Shown one piece after another: positions 8,610 through 17,243 of a stretch of 64,000 bases of DNA. The notes below the pieces were generated by a model, which saw nothing but the letters and a program-made list of their open reading frames with translations, was not told the DNA's origin and did no database searches. A program made the position numbers and the translations under genes. Within the stretch, counting starts at the first letter, position 1. Each line of letters begins with the position of its first letter. Source of the stretch: UBA1081 sp964443825 (GTDB lineage Bacteria > Bacillota > Clostridia > Oscillospirales > Acutalibacteraceae); contig CAYUEV010000002.1 of assembly GCA_964443825.1 (NCBI GenBank), positions 1 to 64,000 of the forward strand. Direction: 5' to 3'.

Positions 8610-9575
8610 TTGAAAGATGCCGATTATGTTTACGCCGTCGGGAGAATAAGAGTAAAAGAACTTTCTCTTCTCAGTTCGTCCGATATTAAAAGGCTTGTTT
8701 CTTCTAAATCATATAAAGACGCGGCAGCGCTGTTGAACGCGAAAGGATACGAAATAGAGAACGAGGATTACTCCGTATCCATCAAAAAGCAAAGAGAAGA
8801 GTTGTGGAAACTTATCAAGGAACTGGTTAAAGATATATCTCAGTTCGATTCTCTTATAATAAAAAACGATTATCATAACTTAAAAGCGGCGCTAAAGGCT
8901 TCCGTTTTCGACTTGGACGCTAAAAACCTGCTTATTGCCCCAGGCGTTTACGACCCCTTAAAAATTTACGACGCTTGCAAGTCGCATGATTTTGAAGCTC
9001 TTCCAAAAGAAATGACGGATCCCACAAGAAAAGCTTACGACGTTTTAGCAAGAACGCGTTCCGCGCAGCGAGCCGATATTATCCTTGACAAAAAGTCAAT
9101 GGAAGAGATGTTAAACCGCTCTAAAAATAATAAAGACAGCTCTATTTTCAACGAAATTGCGGAGCGTGTGGTTTTTTCCTCCGATATAAAAATAGTATAT
9201 AGAAGCATAATTTCCGATAAATCAAAAGAGTTTATGGAAGATTCGGTTTGTCCATGCTCTCTCGTCGACGTGAGAGATTTGGTAAGTAACGCCGGGAGTT
9301 TAGAAGAATTTTACTCCTTCCTTGAATCGAGCGGCTTTATTGCTATAGTCGAAAAATTAAAACTCGGCGCGTCTTACTTCGAAAAATATTGCGACGATCT
9401 CATTATTGAGATTATCGAAAGAGGCAAGAAAACGTCTTTCGGGATAGATCCCATAGTTTCATACTATTTAGCGAAAGAAGCGGAACTTCTGTCGGTAAGG
9501 ATTATTCTTTCTGGGAAATTAAACGGAACCAAAGAAGACGACATTCTAAAGAGGGCGAGGGAAGTATATGTATAA
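8610..9575 (+). CDS. ntpC: V/A-type ATPase subunit C (central stalk, d-like)
   Basis: 321 residues, nearly all helical, starting at a TTG with a TGGAGGACTGAG ribosome site. DYVYAVGRIRVKELSLLS at the N-terminus and the end FGIDPIVSYYLAKEAELLSVRIILSGKLNG are characteristic of the AtpC/NtpC family, the funnel-like protein that joins the D/F shaft to the K-ring. It overlaps subunit F by 8 bp, consistent with translational coupling. Confidence 0.93.
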   Translation: MKDADYVYAVGRIRVKELSLLSSSDIKRLVSSKSYKDAAALLNAKGYEIENEDYSVSIKKQREELWKLIKELVKDISQFDSLIIKNDYHNLKAALKASVFDLDAKNLLIAPGVYDPLKIYDACKSHDFEALPKEMTDPTRKAYDVLARTRSAQRADIILDKKSMEEMLNRSKNNKDSSIFNEIAERVVFSSDIKIVYRSIISDKSKEFMEDSVCPCSLVDVRDLVSNAGSLEEFYSFLESSGFIAIVEKLKLGASYFEKYCDDLIIEIIERGKKTSFGIDPIVSYYLAKEAELLSVRIILSGKLNGTKEDDILKRAREVYV

Positions 9576-9879
9576 AATAGCCGTTATGGGCGATAAGGAC
9601 AGTATAAGCGGCTTTTCTTCAATAGGGCTTGATATTTTCCCGCTTTATGATCCTTTAGAGGCCGCTAAGACGCTTAGAAATCTTTCTGAAAACGGTTACG
9701 CCATAATATATATAACCGAAAAGCTTTACAGCGAGATTAATGACGAAATCAAAAAATACAAAAACAACCCTCTTCCGGCGATAATCCCCATACCGGGAGT
9801 AAGCGGCAATAACGGAGTGGGAATTAAAAACGTGTCAAAAACCGTGGAACAGGCGGTAGGTTCGGACGTGTTAAAATAA
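9568..9879 (+). CDS. V/A-type ATPase subunit F (central shaft)
   Basis: 103 residues with the compact alpha/beta fold of subunit F: MYKIAVMGDKDSISGFSSIG at the N-terminus and NPLPAIIPIPGVSGNNGVG in the middle, both diagnostic. It binds subunit D in the rotating shaft (called NtpG in Enterococcus). The start overlaps the end of subunit C. Confidence 0.93.
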   Translation: MYKIAVMGDKDSISGFSSIGLDIFPLYDPLEAAKTLRNLSENGYAIIYITEKLYSEINDEIKKYKNNPLPAIIPIPGVSGNNGVGIKNVSKTVEQAVGSDVLK

Positions 9880-9913
9880 AAACAAGCCATTTTTATACAA
9901 AGGTTGTCAGTCT

Positions 9914-11683
9914 ATGAGCAAGGGTAAAATAATTAAAGTCGCGGGACCTCTCGTCGTTGCGGAAGGTATGCGCGACGCCAATATGTTTGACGTCGTGAGA
10001 GTGAGCGACGAACGCTTAATCGGCGAAATAATCGAAATGAGAGGCGATAAAGCCTCTATTCAGGTTTATGAGGAGACTTCCGGTCTCGGTACGGGAGAGC
10101 CTGTGGAGTCGACGGGAGAGCCGTTGTCCGTAGAGTTAGGGCCGGGACTCATTAGAAGCATATTCGACGGCATTCAAAGGCCTCTTCCCGATATTATGAA
10201 TAAAACCGGCAACAACCTTAAAAGAGGTATCGAGGCGCCTTCCCTAAATAGAGATATTAAGTGGCGCTTTAAGCCCGTTTTAAAACCGGGAGATCGCGTC
10301 TCGGCGGGCGATGTTTTAGGCGCCGTTCAAGAAACGGACGTCGTCCTCCATAAAATTATGGTTCCTTACGGAATAGAAGGCGAAGTAAAGTCCATTAAAG
10401 AAGGCGATTACAAAGTAACCGACACGGTGGCGGTTATCAGCTCTTCAAAAGGCGATAAAAATATAACTCTTATGCAAAAGTGGCCCGTTAGAAAAGCGAG
10501 ACCCATTGCCAAAAAACTCTCTCCTGACAAACCACTTATTACGGGTCAGAGGGTAATAGATACGCTTTTCCCCATAGCCAAAGGCGGGACTTCCGCGATC
10601 CCCGGACCTTTCGGAAGCGGCAAGACCGTCACTCAGCACCAGCTCGCTAAATGGGCGGAGGCCGATATAGTAGTCTATATAGGGTGCGGCGAACGCGGAA
10701 ACGAAATGACCGACGTTCTAAACGAGTTCCCCGAGCTTATAGATCCCCACACGGGTAAGTCTCTTATGGAGAGAACCGTTCTTATCGCTAATACGTCCGA
10801 TATGCCGGTTGCCGCCCGCGAAGCGTCGGTTTACACAGGCGTAACGATAGCCGAATATTACAGAGATATGGGCTATTCGGTGGCCCTGATGGCGGATTCC
10901 ACTTCGCGTTGGGCGGAAGCGTTAAGAGAAATGTCGGGAAGACTTGAGGAAATGCCCGGGGAAGAGGGCTACCCCGCTTATTTAGGCAGCCGTTTAGCGC
11001 AGTTCTACGAGCGCGCCGGACGCGTGATAGCTTTAGGCTCGGACGAAAGGGAAGCCGCCCTTTCAATAATAGGCGCCGTGTCGCCTCCGGGCGGAGACAT
11101 TTCAGAGCCCGTCTCGCAGGCCACTCTCAGAATCGTTAAAGTGTTCTGGGGGCTTGACGCGTCCCTTGCCTATAAACGTCATTTTCCCGCTATAAACTGG
11201 CTCACGTCCTATTCCCTTTACGCCGATTCATTGGGCAAGTGGTTTAACGAGAATGTAGACGAACGCTTTACCGAGTACAGATCGAGAATTATGAGCCTTT
11301 TATCGGACGAGGCGTCGCTTGACGAAATAGTAAAATTAGTCGGCATGGACGCTCTTTCGCCTTCCGATCGCCTGAAAATGGAAGCGGCGAGATCAATACG
11401 CGAAGATTTTCTCCATCAGTTGGCGTTTCACCCCGTCGACACGTACACGAGCCTTAAAAAACAATTTCTTATGGCGTCGCTTGTTTTAAGCTATTATGAT
11501 AAATCGAGCGCGGCTCTCGATAAAGGCGCGGACATAGAAAAAATCGCCGCTCTTCCCGTAAGAGAAGCCATAGGGCGTTTTAAATACGTCGAAGAAGAAA
11601 ATATAGATAAAGAATACAATGAAATTATCTCTACGCTCGACTCCGAAATAGCTTTGACTTTATCAGAGAAGGAGGAAGACTGA
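9914..11683 (+). CDS. ntpA: V/A-type ATPase catalytic subunit A
   Basis: 589 residues, the full family length. The Walker A motif is GPFGSGKT (about residues 233-240) and GERGNEMTDVLNEFPEL carries the catalytic Glu region. The N-terminal barrel begins KIIKVAGPLVVAEGM, and the non-homologous bulge characteristic of A subunits lies near residues 110-190. ATP hydrolysis or synthesis takes place at the A/B interfaces. The stop codon overlaps the start of subunit B by one base. Confidence 0.98.
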   Translation: MSKGKIIKVAGPLVVAEGMRDANMFDVVRVSDERLIGEIIEMRGDKASIQVYEETSGLGTGEPVESTGEPLSVELGPGLIRSIFDGIQRPLPDIMNKTGNNLKRGIEAPSLNRDIKWRFKPVLKPGDRVSAGDVLGAVQETDVVLHKIMVPYGIEGEVKSIKEGDYKVTDTVAVISSSKGDKNITLMQKWPVRKARPIAKKLSPDKPLITGQRVIDTLFPIAKGGTSAIPGPFGSGKTVTQHQLAKWAEADIVVYIGCGERGNEMTDVLNEFPELIDPHTGKSLMERTVLIANTSDMPVAAREASVYTGVTIAEYYRDMGYSVALMADSTSRWAEALREMSGRLEEMPGEEGYPAYLGSRLAQFYERAGRVIALGSDEREAALSIIGAVSPPGGDISEPVSQATLRIVKVFWGLDASLAYKRHFPAINWLTSYSLYADSLGKWFNENVDERFTEYRSRIMSLLSDEASLDEIVKLVGMDALSPSDRLKMEAARSIREDFLHQLAFHPVDTYTSLKKQFLMASLVLSYYDKSSAALDKGADIEKIAALPVREAIGRFKYVEEENIDKEYNEIISTLDSEIALTLSEKEED

Positions 11684-13056
11684 TGCCAAAAGAGTACAGA
11701 ACCATACAAGAAGTCGCGGGACCTCTTATGCTAGTAAGAGAAGTATCCGGCGTAAAATATGACGAACTTGGCGAAATAGAGCTTTCTAACGGTGAAAAAC
11801 GTCGCTGCAAAGTTCTTGAAGTCGACGGCTCTAACGCTCTTGTTCAGCTTTTTGAAAGCGCCACGGGCATAAATTTAGCCGAGAGTAAGGTTCGCTTTTT
11901 AGGCAGACAGATGGAACTCGGCGTGTCGCCCGATATGTTGGGAAGAGTCTTCGACGGGCTTGGAAGACCAATAGACGGCGGACCCGAGATTATCCCCGTC
12001 AAAAGAATGGACGTAAACGGAACGCCCATGAACCCCGCCGCGAGAGCGTACCCCGAGGAGTTTATCGAAACGGGCGTTTCGGCTATAGACGGACTTAACA
12101 CGTTGGTAAGAGGGCAAAAGCTCCCCATTTTTTCAGCGTCCGGTCTTCCTCACGCGAATCTCGCCGCTCAAATAGCGAGGCAAGCTAAAGTTTTAGGAAC
12201 CAAAAGTCAGTTTGCCGTCGTGTTCGCCGCCATGGGAATCACTTTCGAGGAATCTAATTTTTTTGTGGAGTCCTTTAAAGAAACGGGCGCTATAGACAGA
12301 ACCGTCATGTTTACAAATCTCGCTAACGACCCCGCCGTAGAGAGAATCGCCACTCCGAGAATGGCTCTTACCGCCGCCGAGTATTTGGCGTTTGATTTAA
12401 ATATGCACGTTCTCGTCATCATGACGGATATTACGAACTACGCCGACGCTTTAAGAGAAGTTTCGGCCGCGAGAAAAGAAGTCCCCGGAAGAAGAGGCTA
12501 TCCGGGCTATATGTATACCGACTTAGCGTCCCTTTACGAGCGGGCCGGCAGGCAAAAAGGCAAAGAAGGGTCTATTACGATGATACCCATTCTTACTATG
12601 CCTGAAGAAGATAAAACTCACCCCATACCCGATCTTACGGGATATATAACCGAAGGGCAGATTATTTTAAGTCGCGAGTTATATAGGCAGGGCATAAATC
12701 CGCCCATAGACGTTTTGCCGTCGCTTTCGCGTCTTAAAGATAAGGGAATAGGCGAAGGCAAGACGAGAGAAGACCATTCCAACACCATGAACCAGCTTTT
12801 TTCAGCCTATGCGAGAGGCAAAGACGCTAAAGAGCTTATGGTTGTTTTAGGCGAAGCCGCTTTAACCGACATAGATAAAATTTACGCGAAATTCGCCGAT
12901 GAATTTGAAGAAGAGTATATAGCCCAAGGTTTTGACACAGACAGATCCATTGAAGAAACTCTAGATCTCGGCTGGAAACTTTTGAGAATTCTTCCCAGGA
13001 GCGAACTTAAAAGAATAAGCAACGAACTCCTCGACAAATATTACGACGTTAAATAA
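11683..13056 (+). CDS. ntpB: V/A-type ATPase regulatory subunit B
   Basis: 457 residues. It resembles subunit A but lacks a Walker A loop, having SASGLPHANLAAQIARQA instead, as expected for the non-catalytic B subunit. MALTAAEYLAFDLNMHVLVI and GRRGYPGYMYTDLASLYERA are family signatures. It alternates with A in the hexameric head. The start sits in TGATG with the ribosome site GGAGGAAGAC inside the A gene. Confidence 0.98.
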   Translation: MPKEYRTIQEVAGPLMLVREVSGVKYDELGEIELSNGEKRRCKVLEVDGSNALVQLFESATGINLAESKVRFLGRQMELGVSPDMLGRVFDGLGRPIDGGPEIIPVKRMDVNGTPMNPAARAYPEEFIETGVSAIDGLNTLVRGQKLPIFSASGLPHANLAAQIARQAKVLGTKSQFAVVFAAMGITFEESNFFVESFKETGAIDRTVMFTNLANDPAVERIATPRMALTAAEYLAFDLNMHVLVIMTDITNYADALREVSAARKEVPGRRGYPGYMYTDLASLYERAGRQKGKEGSITMIPILTMPEEDKTHPIPDLTGYITEGQIILSRELYRQGINPPIDVLPSLSRLKDKGIGEGKTREDHSNTMNQLFSAYARGKDAKELMVVLGEAALTDIDKIYAKFADEFEEEYIAQGFDTDRSIEETLDLGWKLLRILPRSELKRISNELLDKYYDVK

Positions 13057-13079
13057 TCAAAATTTAAAAAGGTAACGAA

Positions 13080-13730
13080 ATGGCCGTTTTAAACGTAAAT
13101 CCCACGAGGATGGAGCTTACAAATTTAAAACGAAAACTTACGACCGCAAGGCGCGGGCATAAGCTCCTTAAAGACAAATGCGACGAACTCATGCGCCGCT
13201 TTATGATACTTGTGCGCGAAAATAAAGAACTTCGAAAAACAGTCGAAAGTAAAATTCTCGCCGCCGATTCCCATATGGCGGTAGCGAGATCCGTCATGGG
13301 CGACGAAGCTATCGACGAGGCTCTGATGGCGCCTATGCAGGAAATGAGCGTAAACATTAAAGAGCAAAACGTCATGAGCGTTATTATTCCCGTTTTTGAA
13401 AGCTCTTTTAAAACCGCCGACAAATCTGACATTTACCCTTATGGGTACGCTTTTACCTCAAGCGATCTTGACTACGCCGTAAAGTCGCTTTCAGACGTCA
13501 TGCCGGAGCTTTTAAGACTTGCCGAAGTTGAAAAATCATGCCAGCTTATGGCTTCTGAAATAGAAAAAACAAGAAGGCGCGTAAACGCTCTCGAGCACGT
13601 TATGATTCCTCAATACGAGGAAACGATAAAATATATTTCAATGAAACTCGACGAGAACGAGAGAAGTTCTACGACAAGACTTATGAAAGTTAAAGACATG
13701 ATGTTAAAAGAAGCTCACGGTTACGAGTAA
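13080..13730 (+). CDS. ntpD: V/A-type ATPase subunit D (central shaft)
   Basis: 216 residues, a long antiparallel coiled coil. The N-terminal NPTRMELTNLKRKLTTARRG and the C-terminal RRVNALEHVMIPQYEETIKY are hallmarks of subunit D, which rotates inside the A3B3 head. It is the last gene of the operon. I see no clear terminator between its stop and the convergent lysozyme gene 26 bp away. Confidence 0.95.
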   Translation: MAVLNVNPTRMELTNLKRKLTTARRGHKLLKDKCDELMRRFMILVRENKELRKTVESKILAADSHMAVARSVMGDEAIDEALMAPMQEMSVNIKEQNVMSVIIPVFESSFKTADKSDIYPYGYAFTSSDLDYAVKSLSDVMPELLRLAEVEKSCQLMASEIEKTRRRVNALEHVMIPQYEETIKYISMKLDENERSSTTRLMKVKDMMLKEAHGYE

Positions 13731-13756
13731 TCCTTTAAAATTCTCAGCTGATCGAT

Positions 13757-14632
13757 CTAATTGCTTTCTATATGGATATTAAGATCAACGTCTGAGTCAA
13801 CGCCGTCCACTTTCGCCGTACATGAGTACTGCCAGACGTCGTAACTGTAATAAAACTCCGGCGAAGGCTTCTCGTACTGCGCGTACCAAAACCAATAATC
13901 TTTTATTTTGTCGAGGTTGTAACGCTTATATCCGTAAGAGAGATTAAAATATACCCCCGGTATATATCCTTCGGATTCGATTTTATCTAAGAACGACAGG
14001 GCGCACTCGGTTATCGTCTCTCCCGCCATGCCGTCCGTTCTCATTCCTTTGCCCTCTTCGTTCTCCCAGTCAAAGAAAACGGGATATTCGATTTCTTCTC
14101 CTGTTTCTTTAAGTTTATTCGCCACATACAGAGCCTCTTCCGCAGCCTCGTCAGGCGTTATCGCTTGAGAGTAAAAATAAACGCCGACTTTAAGACCCGC
14201 CTTTTTAGCGTTTTTTATGTTATTTTCGGCCAATTCGTCGTCGTAAATTTCGCCTGAAGGACCGTACCCTCTAAATCCTATTCTTATTATCGCGAAATCT
14301 ATATCGTCGTTTTTGACTTTTTCCCAGTCAATATCGCCTTGGTGCGACGACACGTCGATTCCCGTCGTGTATTTAACGTTATCGTCCGTATATATCATCC
14401 TGCCGTTTTCGTTTAAAGTAAAAGAATTTTCGTCGAAGGCGTTAGTGGGGACGTTCTCATAGTGCGGTATACCGTCGTCCATTATGTAAGTTTCCGGTTC
14501 TTTTTCGGGATTTTTGCCGGAGTTCATTTTATTTATGATTAAAATCGCGGCGGTTACTCCTAAAACTGACGCTATAACCAACGCGAAGACGATACGCGCT
14601 TCAGGGCGCGGTTTTTTATTTTTTGACTTCAT
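13757..14632 (-). CDS. Membrane-anchored GH25 lysozyme
   Basis: 291 residues from the ATG at 14632, chosen because GGAGAAAATAAA precedes it; an upstream ATG at 14707 lies inside promoter sequence. The N-terminus is basic, then one membrane segment (about 13-34, IVFALVIASVLGVTAAILII), a linker, and a GH25 barrel from residue 88. TGIDVSSHQGDIDW and YPVFFDWENEEGKG carry the conserved D93, D188 and E190; the last two form the catalytic DxE pair. QYSCTAKVDGVDSDVDLNI ends the domain. It should cut the peptidoglycan glycan strand at N-acetylmuramic acid, either for remodelling or against competitors. Confidence 0.92.
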   Translation of the reverse strand: MKSKNKKPRPEARIVFALVIASVLGVTAAILIINKMNSGKNPEKEPETYIMDDGIPHYENVPTNAFDENSFTLNENGRMIYTDDNVKYTTGIDVSSHQGDIDWEKVKNDDIDFAIIRIGFRGYGPSGEIYDDELAENNIKNAKKAGLKVGVYFYSQAITPDEAAEEALYVANKLKETGEEIEYPVFFDWENEEGKGMRTDGMAGETITECALSFLDKIESEGYIPGVYFNLSYGYKRYNLDKIKDYWFWYAQYEKPSPEFYYSYDVWQYSCTAKVDGVDSDVDLNIHIESN

Positions 14633-14660
14633 TTTATTTTCTCCAAAAAAAACTAAAATT

Positions 14661-14689
14661 ATTATAGCATCGCGGCTACAAAAAAACAA
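14661..14689 (-). promoter_or_regulatory. Promoter of the GH25 gene
   Basis: On the minus strand TTGTTT, a 17-bp spacer and TATAAT with an extended TGC element lie 29 bp before the ATG at 14632. Confidence 0.7.
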
Positions 14690-14700
14690 CATCAAAATAA

Positions 14701-14728
14701 TTGACATATTATAAAATTTTGTTATAAT
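14701..14728 (+). promoter_or_regulatory. Promoter of the 14782 gene
   Basis: TTGACA (14701-14706), 16 bp, and TATAAT (14723-14728). It is divergent from the lysozyme promoter. Confidence 0.8.
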
Positions 14729-14781
14729 GTAATTTAGGGCGGTTTGTAAACAAAACCCATTAGTGGAAAGTAGGCGCTTTT

Positions 14782-16056
14782 ATGAATAAAAAAAAGATAA
14801 TTGCCATAGTAGCTTCGGTTCTCGCCGTCGCTATTGTGTTCGCCGTTCTCGTTTTTACGGGAGTTATAGATTTTTCCAATTCCCCAAAAGAAGACGATAC
14901 GACTGAAGCTATCGAAATTCCGCAGTCAAACGCTTATTTGAACGATATTCTCGCTACAATAGATACCGACGCCCCATACCTTAAAACAAATATCGACGGT
15001 CTTTATTATAAAATGACTAAAGACGGGAGCGTAAGTTTTTATAAATTCGAAAATAACGCTTTTACTCCGGTAGAGTCTACAGGCAAATATAAAGCGAGCG
15101 TTACGTTAAGCGAGCAGGATATTTCCGCAGATATTACGTATTATTCCGATAAAGGTCAAATCGCGGGCTACGGTCTTTATACGGCTAAAGATGGAGAATT
15201 TAATCTCTATCCTTACGTCTTCTTTAGGCTTACGGGCTACGGGAGCGATTTTTCCGGCAGAAGTTCTAAAAGCTGTCTTCTTTTAATCGACACTACTGAA
15301 GACGATTTTTACAGCGACAACAAATTATATGAAGAGTCGTTTATTTACAGTTACGCCGACCAAAAAGCGACGAGAACTTTAAACGAACAGAGCAGAACAG
15401 TCGGTATAAACGGCGCTAAAAGAGAAGATTACTTTATATTTAACGACAGCGTTATAAACGCGTCAATCGATTATCATCTGTTCTTTTCCGGCAGAATGTA
15501 CGGCGAACTCGATCCTCACGTAGACGTTTACAGAAGCGGCGGCAGCGGCAACAATAAAGACAACATCAGGCTAGTCGCCAACGTTTACGGCTATACGATA
15601 ACTCCTTGCGAGGGCGGGTTTATGTATGTTTCGGCGGATGACGAAGGGAATTTGCTTGTAGGCAAATACAATTACGAAACCGAAAAAACCGAAACCATCA
15701 GGACTTTCGATGGCGTTATGAGCCTTGACGTTTTAATAAGCGGCGATTATATTTACTTTACTAAGCCCAATACCATATACTCAATCAAGGACGACGCCCA
15801 ATATGAAGTAAGATTTGAAAATTCACAGAACTTTGAGGCTGATATGTTCCAATGCGACGGGAGTACGTTTATTTTAAGGGGCTATATCGACAGCCGCGTT
15901 CCCGCCGCCGTATTCGGGAAAGCCGCCGACGCGTCCGTCACAAAAACATACGTAAACGATTTCTTTAGAAACGTCCTCAACCCCGTCTTAACGTCGGACG
16001 GCAAAATTCTTTTTACGGCTGAAAGCGGCGAGGCTTTTAAACAATATATTTTTTAA
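14782..16056 (+). CDS. Membrane-anchored extracellular protein of unknown function
   Basis: 424 residues. I do not recognise the family. The N-terminus is a basic residue cluster and one hydrophobic span (about 5-30, IIAIVASVLAVAIVFAVLVF) with no lipobox Cys, then an acidic linker. The rest is rich in beta-strand-like segments with repeated Tyr/Gly turns such as LVANVYGYTITPCEGGF and LISGDYIYFTKPNTIYSI. This recalls bacterial beta-propeller proteins of the DUF5050 kind. It is likely exposed outside the membrane. The aldo/keto reductase gene follows after 30 bp on the same strand. Confidence 0.6.
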   Translation: MNKKKIIAIVASVLAVAIVFAVLVFTGVIDFSNSPKEDDTTEAIEIPQSNAYLNDILATIDTDAPYLKTNIDGLYYKMTKDGSVSFYKFENNAFTPVESTGKYKASVTLSEQDISADITYYSDKGQIAGYGLYTAKDGEFNLYPYVFFRLTGYGSDFSGRSSKSCLLLIDTTEDDFYSDNKLYEESFIYSYADQKATRTLNEQSRTVGINGAKREDYFIFNDSVINASIDYHLFFSGRMYGELDPHVDVYRSGGSGNNKDNIRLVANVYGYTITPCEGGFMYVSADDEGNLLVGKYNYETEKTETIRTFDGVMSLDVLISGDYIYFTKPNTIYSIKDDAQYEVRFENSQNFEADMFQCDGSTFILRGYIDSRVPAAVFGKAADASVTKTYVNDFFRNVLNPVLTSDGKILFTAESGEAFKQYIF

Positions 16057-16086
16057 AAACAGAGAGGATTCAACTTAACATAAATT

Positions 16087-17007
16087 ATGAGACAGATTAA
16101 ATTAGGCGGCGTCTTGACCGTACCCGCTATAGCCGTCGGTTTTTGGCGGCTAAACTACAAAACTGACGTTAAAACGGCGGAAGAGCTTGTTAAAACCGCT
16201 ATGGATTGCGGCGCTAATTTCTTTGACAACGCAGACATTTACGGAGGAGGCGAGTCCGAGGAGCTTTTTTCAAGGGCTATCGACATGAAACCCTCGATAA
16301 GAGAAAAGATTATCCTCGAAACAAAATGCGGCATAGTCCCCGGGAAGTGTTTTGATTTTTCAAAAAAGCACATTATAGAATCGGTCGAGGGGAGTTTAAA
16401 AAGACTTAAAACCGATTATATAGACGTTCTGCTTCTCCATAGACCCGATACGTTAATGGACCCTTACGAGGTCGGCGAGGCGTTTAACGAACTTCACGAC
16501 AGCGGAAAAGTGCGTTATTTTGGAGTATCAAACGAAAATATTTGGCAGATAGAGCTTCTTAAAAGCGGACTTTCCGTCCCGCTGCTCGCGAATCAGCTAC
16601 AGTTAAGCATAACTCACTGCCCTGTAATTCAAGCGGGCTTTAACGTCAATATGTTTAATGACTCCGCTATCGAGAGAGGCGCCGGTATAATTGAGTACTC
16701 AAGGCTTAACAATATAACGATTCAAGCGTGGTCGCCCCTACAGTACGGTTTCGCGAAAGGCACGTTCATAGACAGCCCTAAGTATCCTGAGCTTAATGAA
16801 AAATTAGGTGAACTCGCTTTGAAATATAATGTTTCAAAATCGGCTATAGCTTTTTCCTGGCTTGCAAGTCACCCCGCTAATATACAGCCCATAACGGGAG
16901 CTCTTAATAAAGATCATCTTATCGATTGCTTAAAAGGCGCCGATATAATCCTTAACCGCGAAGAGTGGTATTCGCTTTATATGAGCGCGGGAAACGTTCT
17001 CCCGTAA
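16087..17007 (+). CDS. Aldo/keto reductase
   Basis: 306 residues, an NAD(P)H-dependent reductase of aldehydes, ketones or sugars with a TIM-barrel fold. The catalytic set is visible: Asp and Tyr in FFDNADIYGGGESEELF, Lys in ILETKCGI and His in VLLLHRPD. The C-terminal QPITGALNKDHL segment is the cofactor phosphate-binding region. Length is normal for the YdhF-like subgroup. No specific substrate can be assigned. The cobalamin riboswitch starts about 20 bp after its stop, so this gene is outside that control. Confidence 0.92.
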   Translation: MRQIKLGGVLTVPAIAVGFWRLNYKTDVKTAEELVKTAMDCGANFFDNADIYGGGESEELFSRAIDMKPSIREKIILETKCGIVPGKCFDFSKKHIIESVEGSLKRLKTDYIDVLLLHRPDTLMDPYEVGEAFNELHDSGKVRYFGVSNENIWQIELLKSGLSVPLLANQLQLSITHCPVIQAGFNVNMFNDSAIERGAGIIEYSRLNNITIQAWSPLQYGFAKGTFIDSPKYPELNEKLGELALKYNVSKSAIAFSWLASHPANIQPITGALNKDHLIDCLKGADIILNREEWYSLYMSAGNVLP

Positions 17008-17027
17008 TATTTATAAAAATTTCTAAA

Positions 17028-17150
17028 AGTTATGTATAAGGGAAAGCGCGGTGAAATTCCGTCGCAACAGCCATTGCCGTGAAAGTCGGAATGCCTTATA
17101 TATGCGTATATAAAAAGCACAAGCCTTTGGGCAGACGAAGGGCGGAACTT
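17028..17150 (+). promoter_or_regulatory. Cobalamin riboswitch
   Basis: The conserved cobalamin-aptamer core is recognisable: AAGGGAA, GGTGAAATTCC, GCAACAGCC-like and GTGAAAGTCGGAATGCC, in order at 17038-17095. TATAAGG (17035-17041) can pair with CCTTATA (17094-17100) to close the core, and GCG-CGG (17046-17051) with CCG-T-CGC (17059-17065). The following segment to about 17150 would hold the outer helices. It lies directly before the ECF/DUF4430 operon. The class (adenosyl or aquo/methyl type) is not decided. Confidence 0.85.
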
Positions 17151-17216
17151 TAAAAAAGGCGTTGTCATTTCGCCTTTGTTAGCGTTGTCCGCTCTTCTCA
17201 TGAAGGGCGGCTTTTT
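17137..17216 (+). terminator. Riboswitch expression platform: terminator with competing antiterminator
   Basis: CCGCTCTTC (17189-17197) pairs with GAAGGGCGG (17202-17210) around a TCAT loop, followed by CTTTTT: a 9-bp intrinsic terminator. An identical GAAGGGCGG occurs upstream at 17137-17145, at the 3' edge of the aptamer, and can pair with the same CCGCTCTTC to form an antiterminator. Binding of the ligand would sequester the upstream copy and permit termination. Confidence 0.8.
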
Positions 17217-17243
17217 AAATATATTTTAAAGGAGAAACAAAAG

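Noticed and set aside
16926..16949. TTGCTT ... TATAAT as a promoter for the cobalamin operon
   Set aside because: Spacing between the hexamers is only 12 bp and it lies inside the aldo/keto reductase gene.
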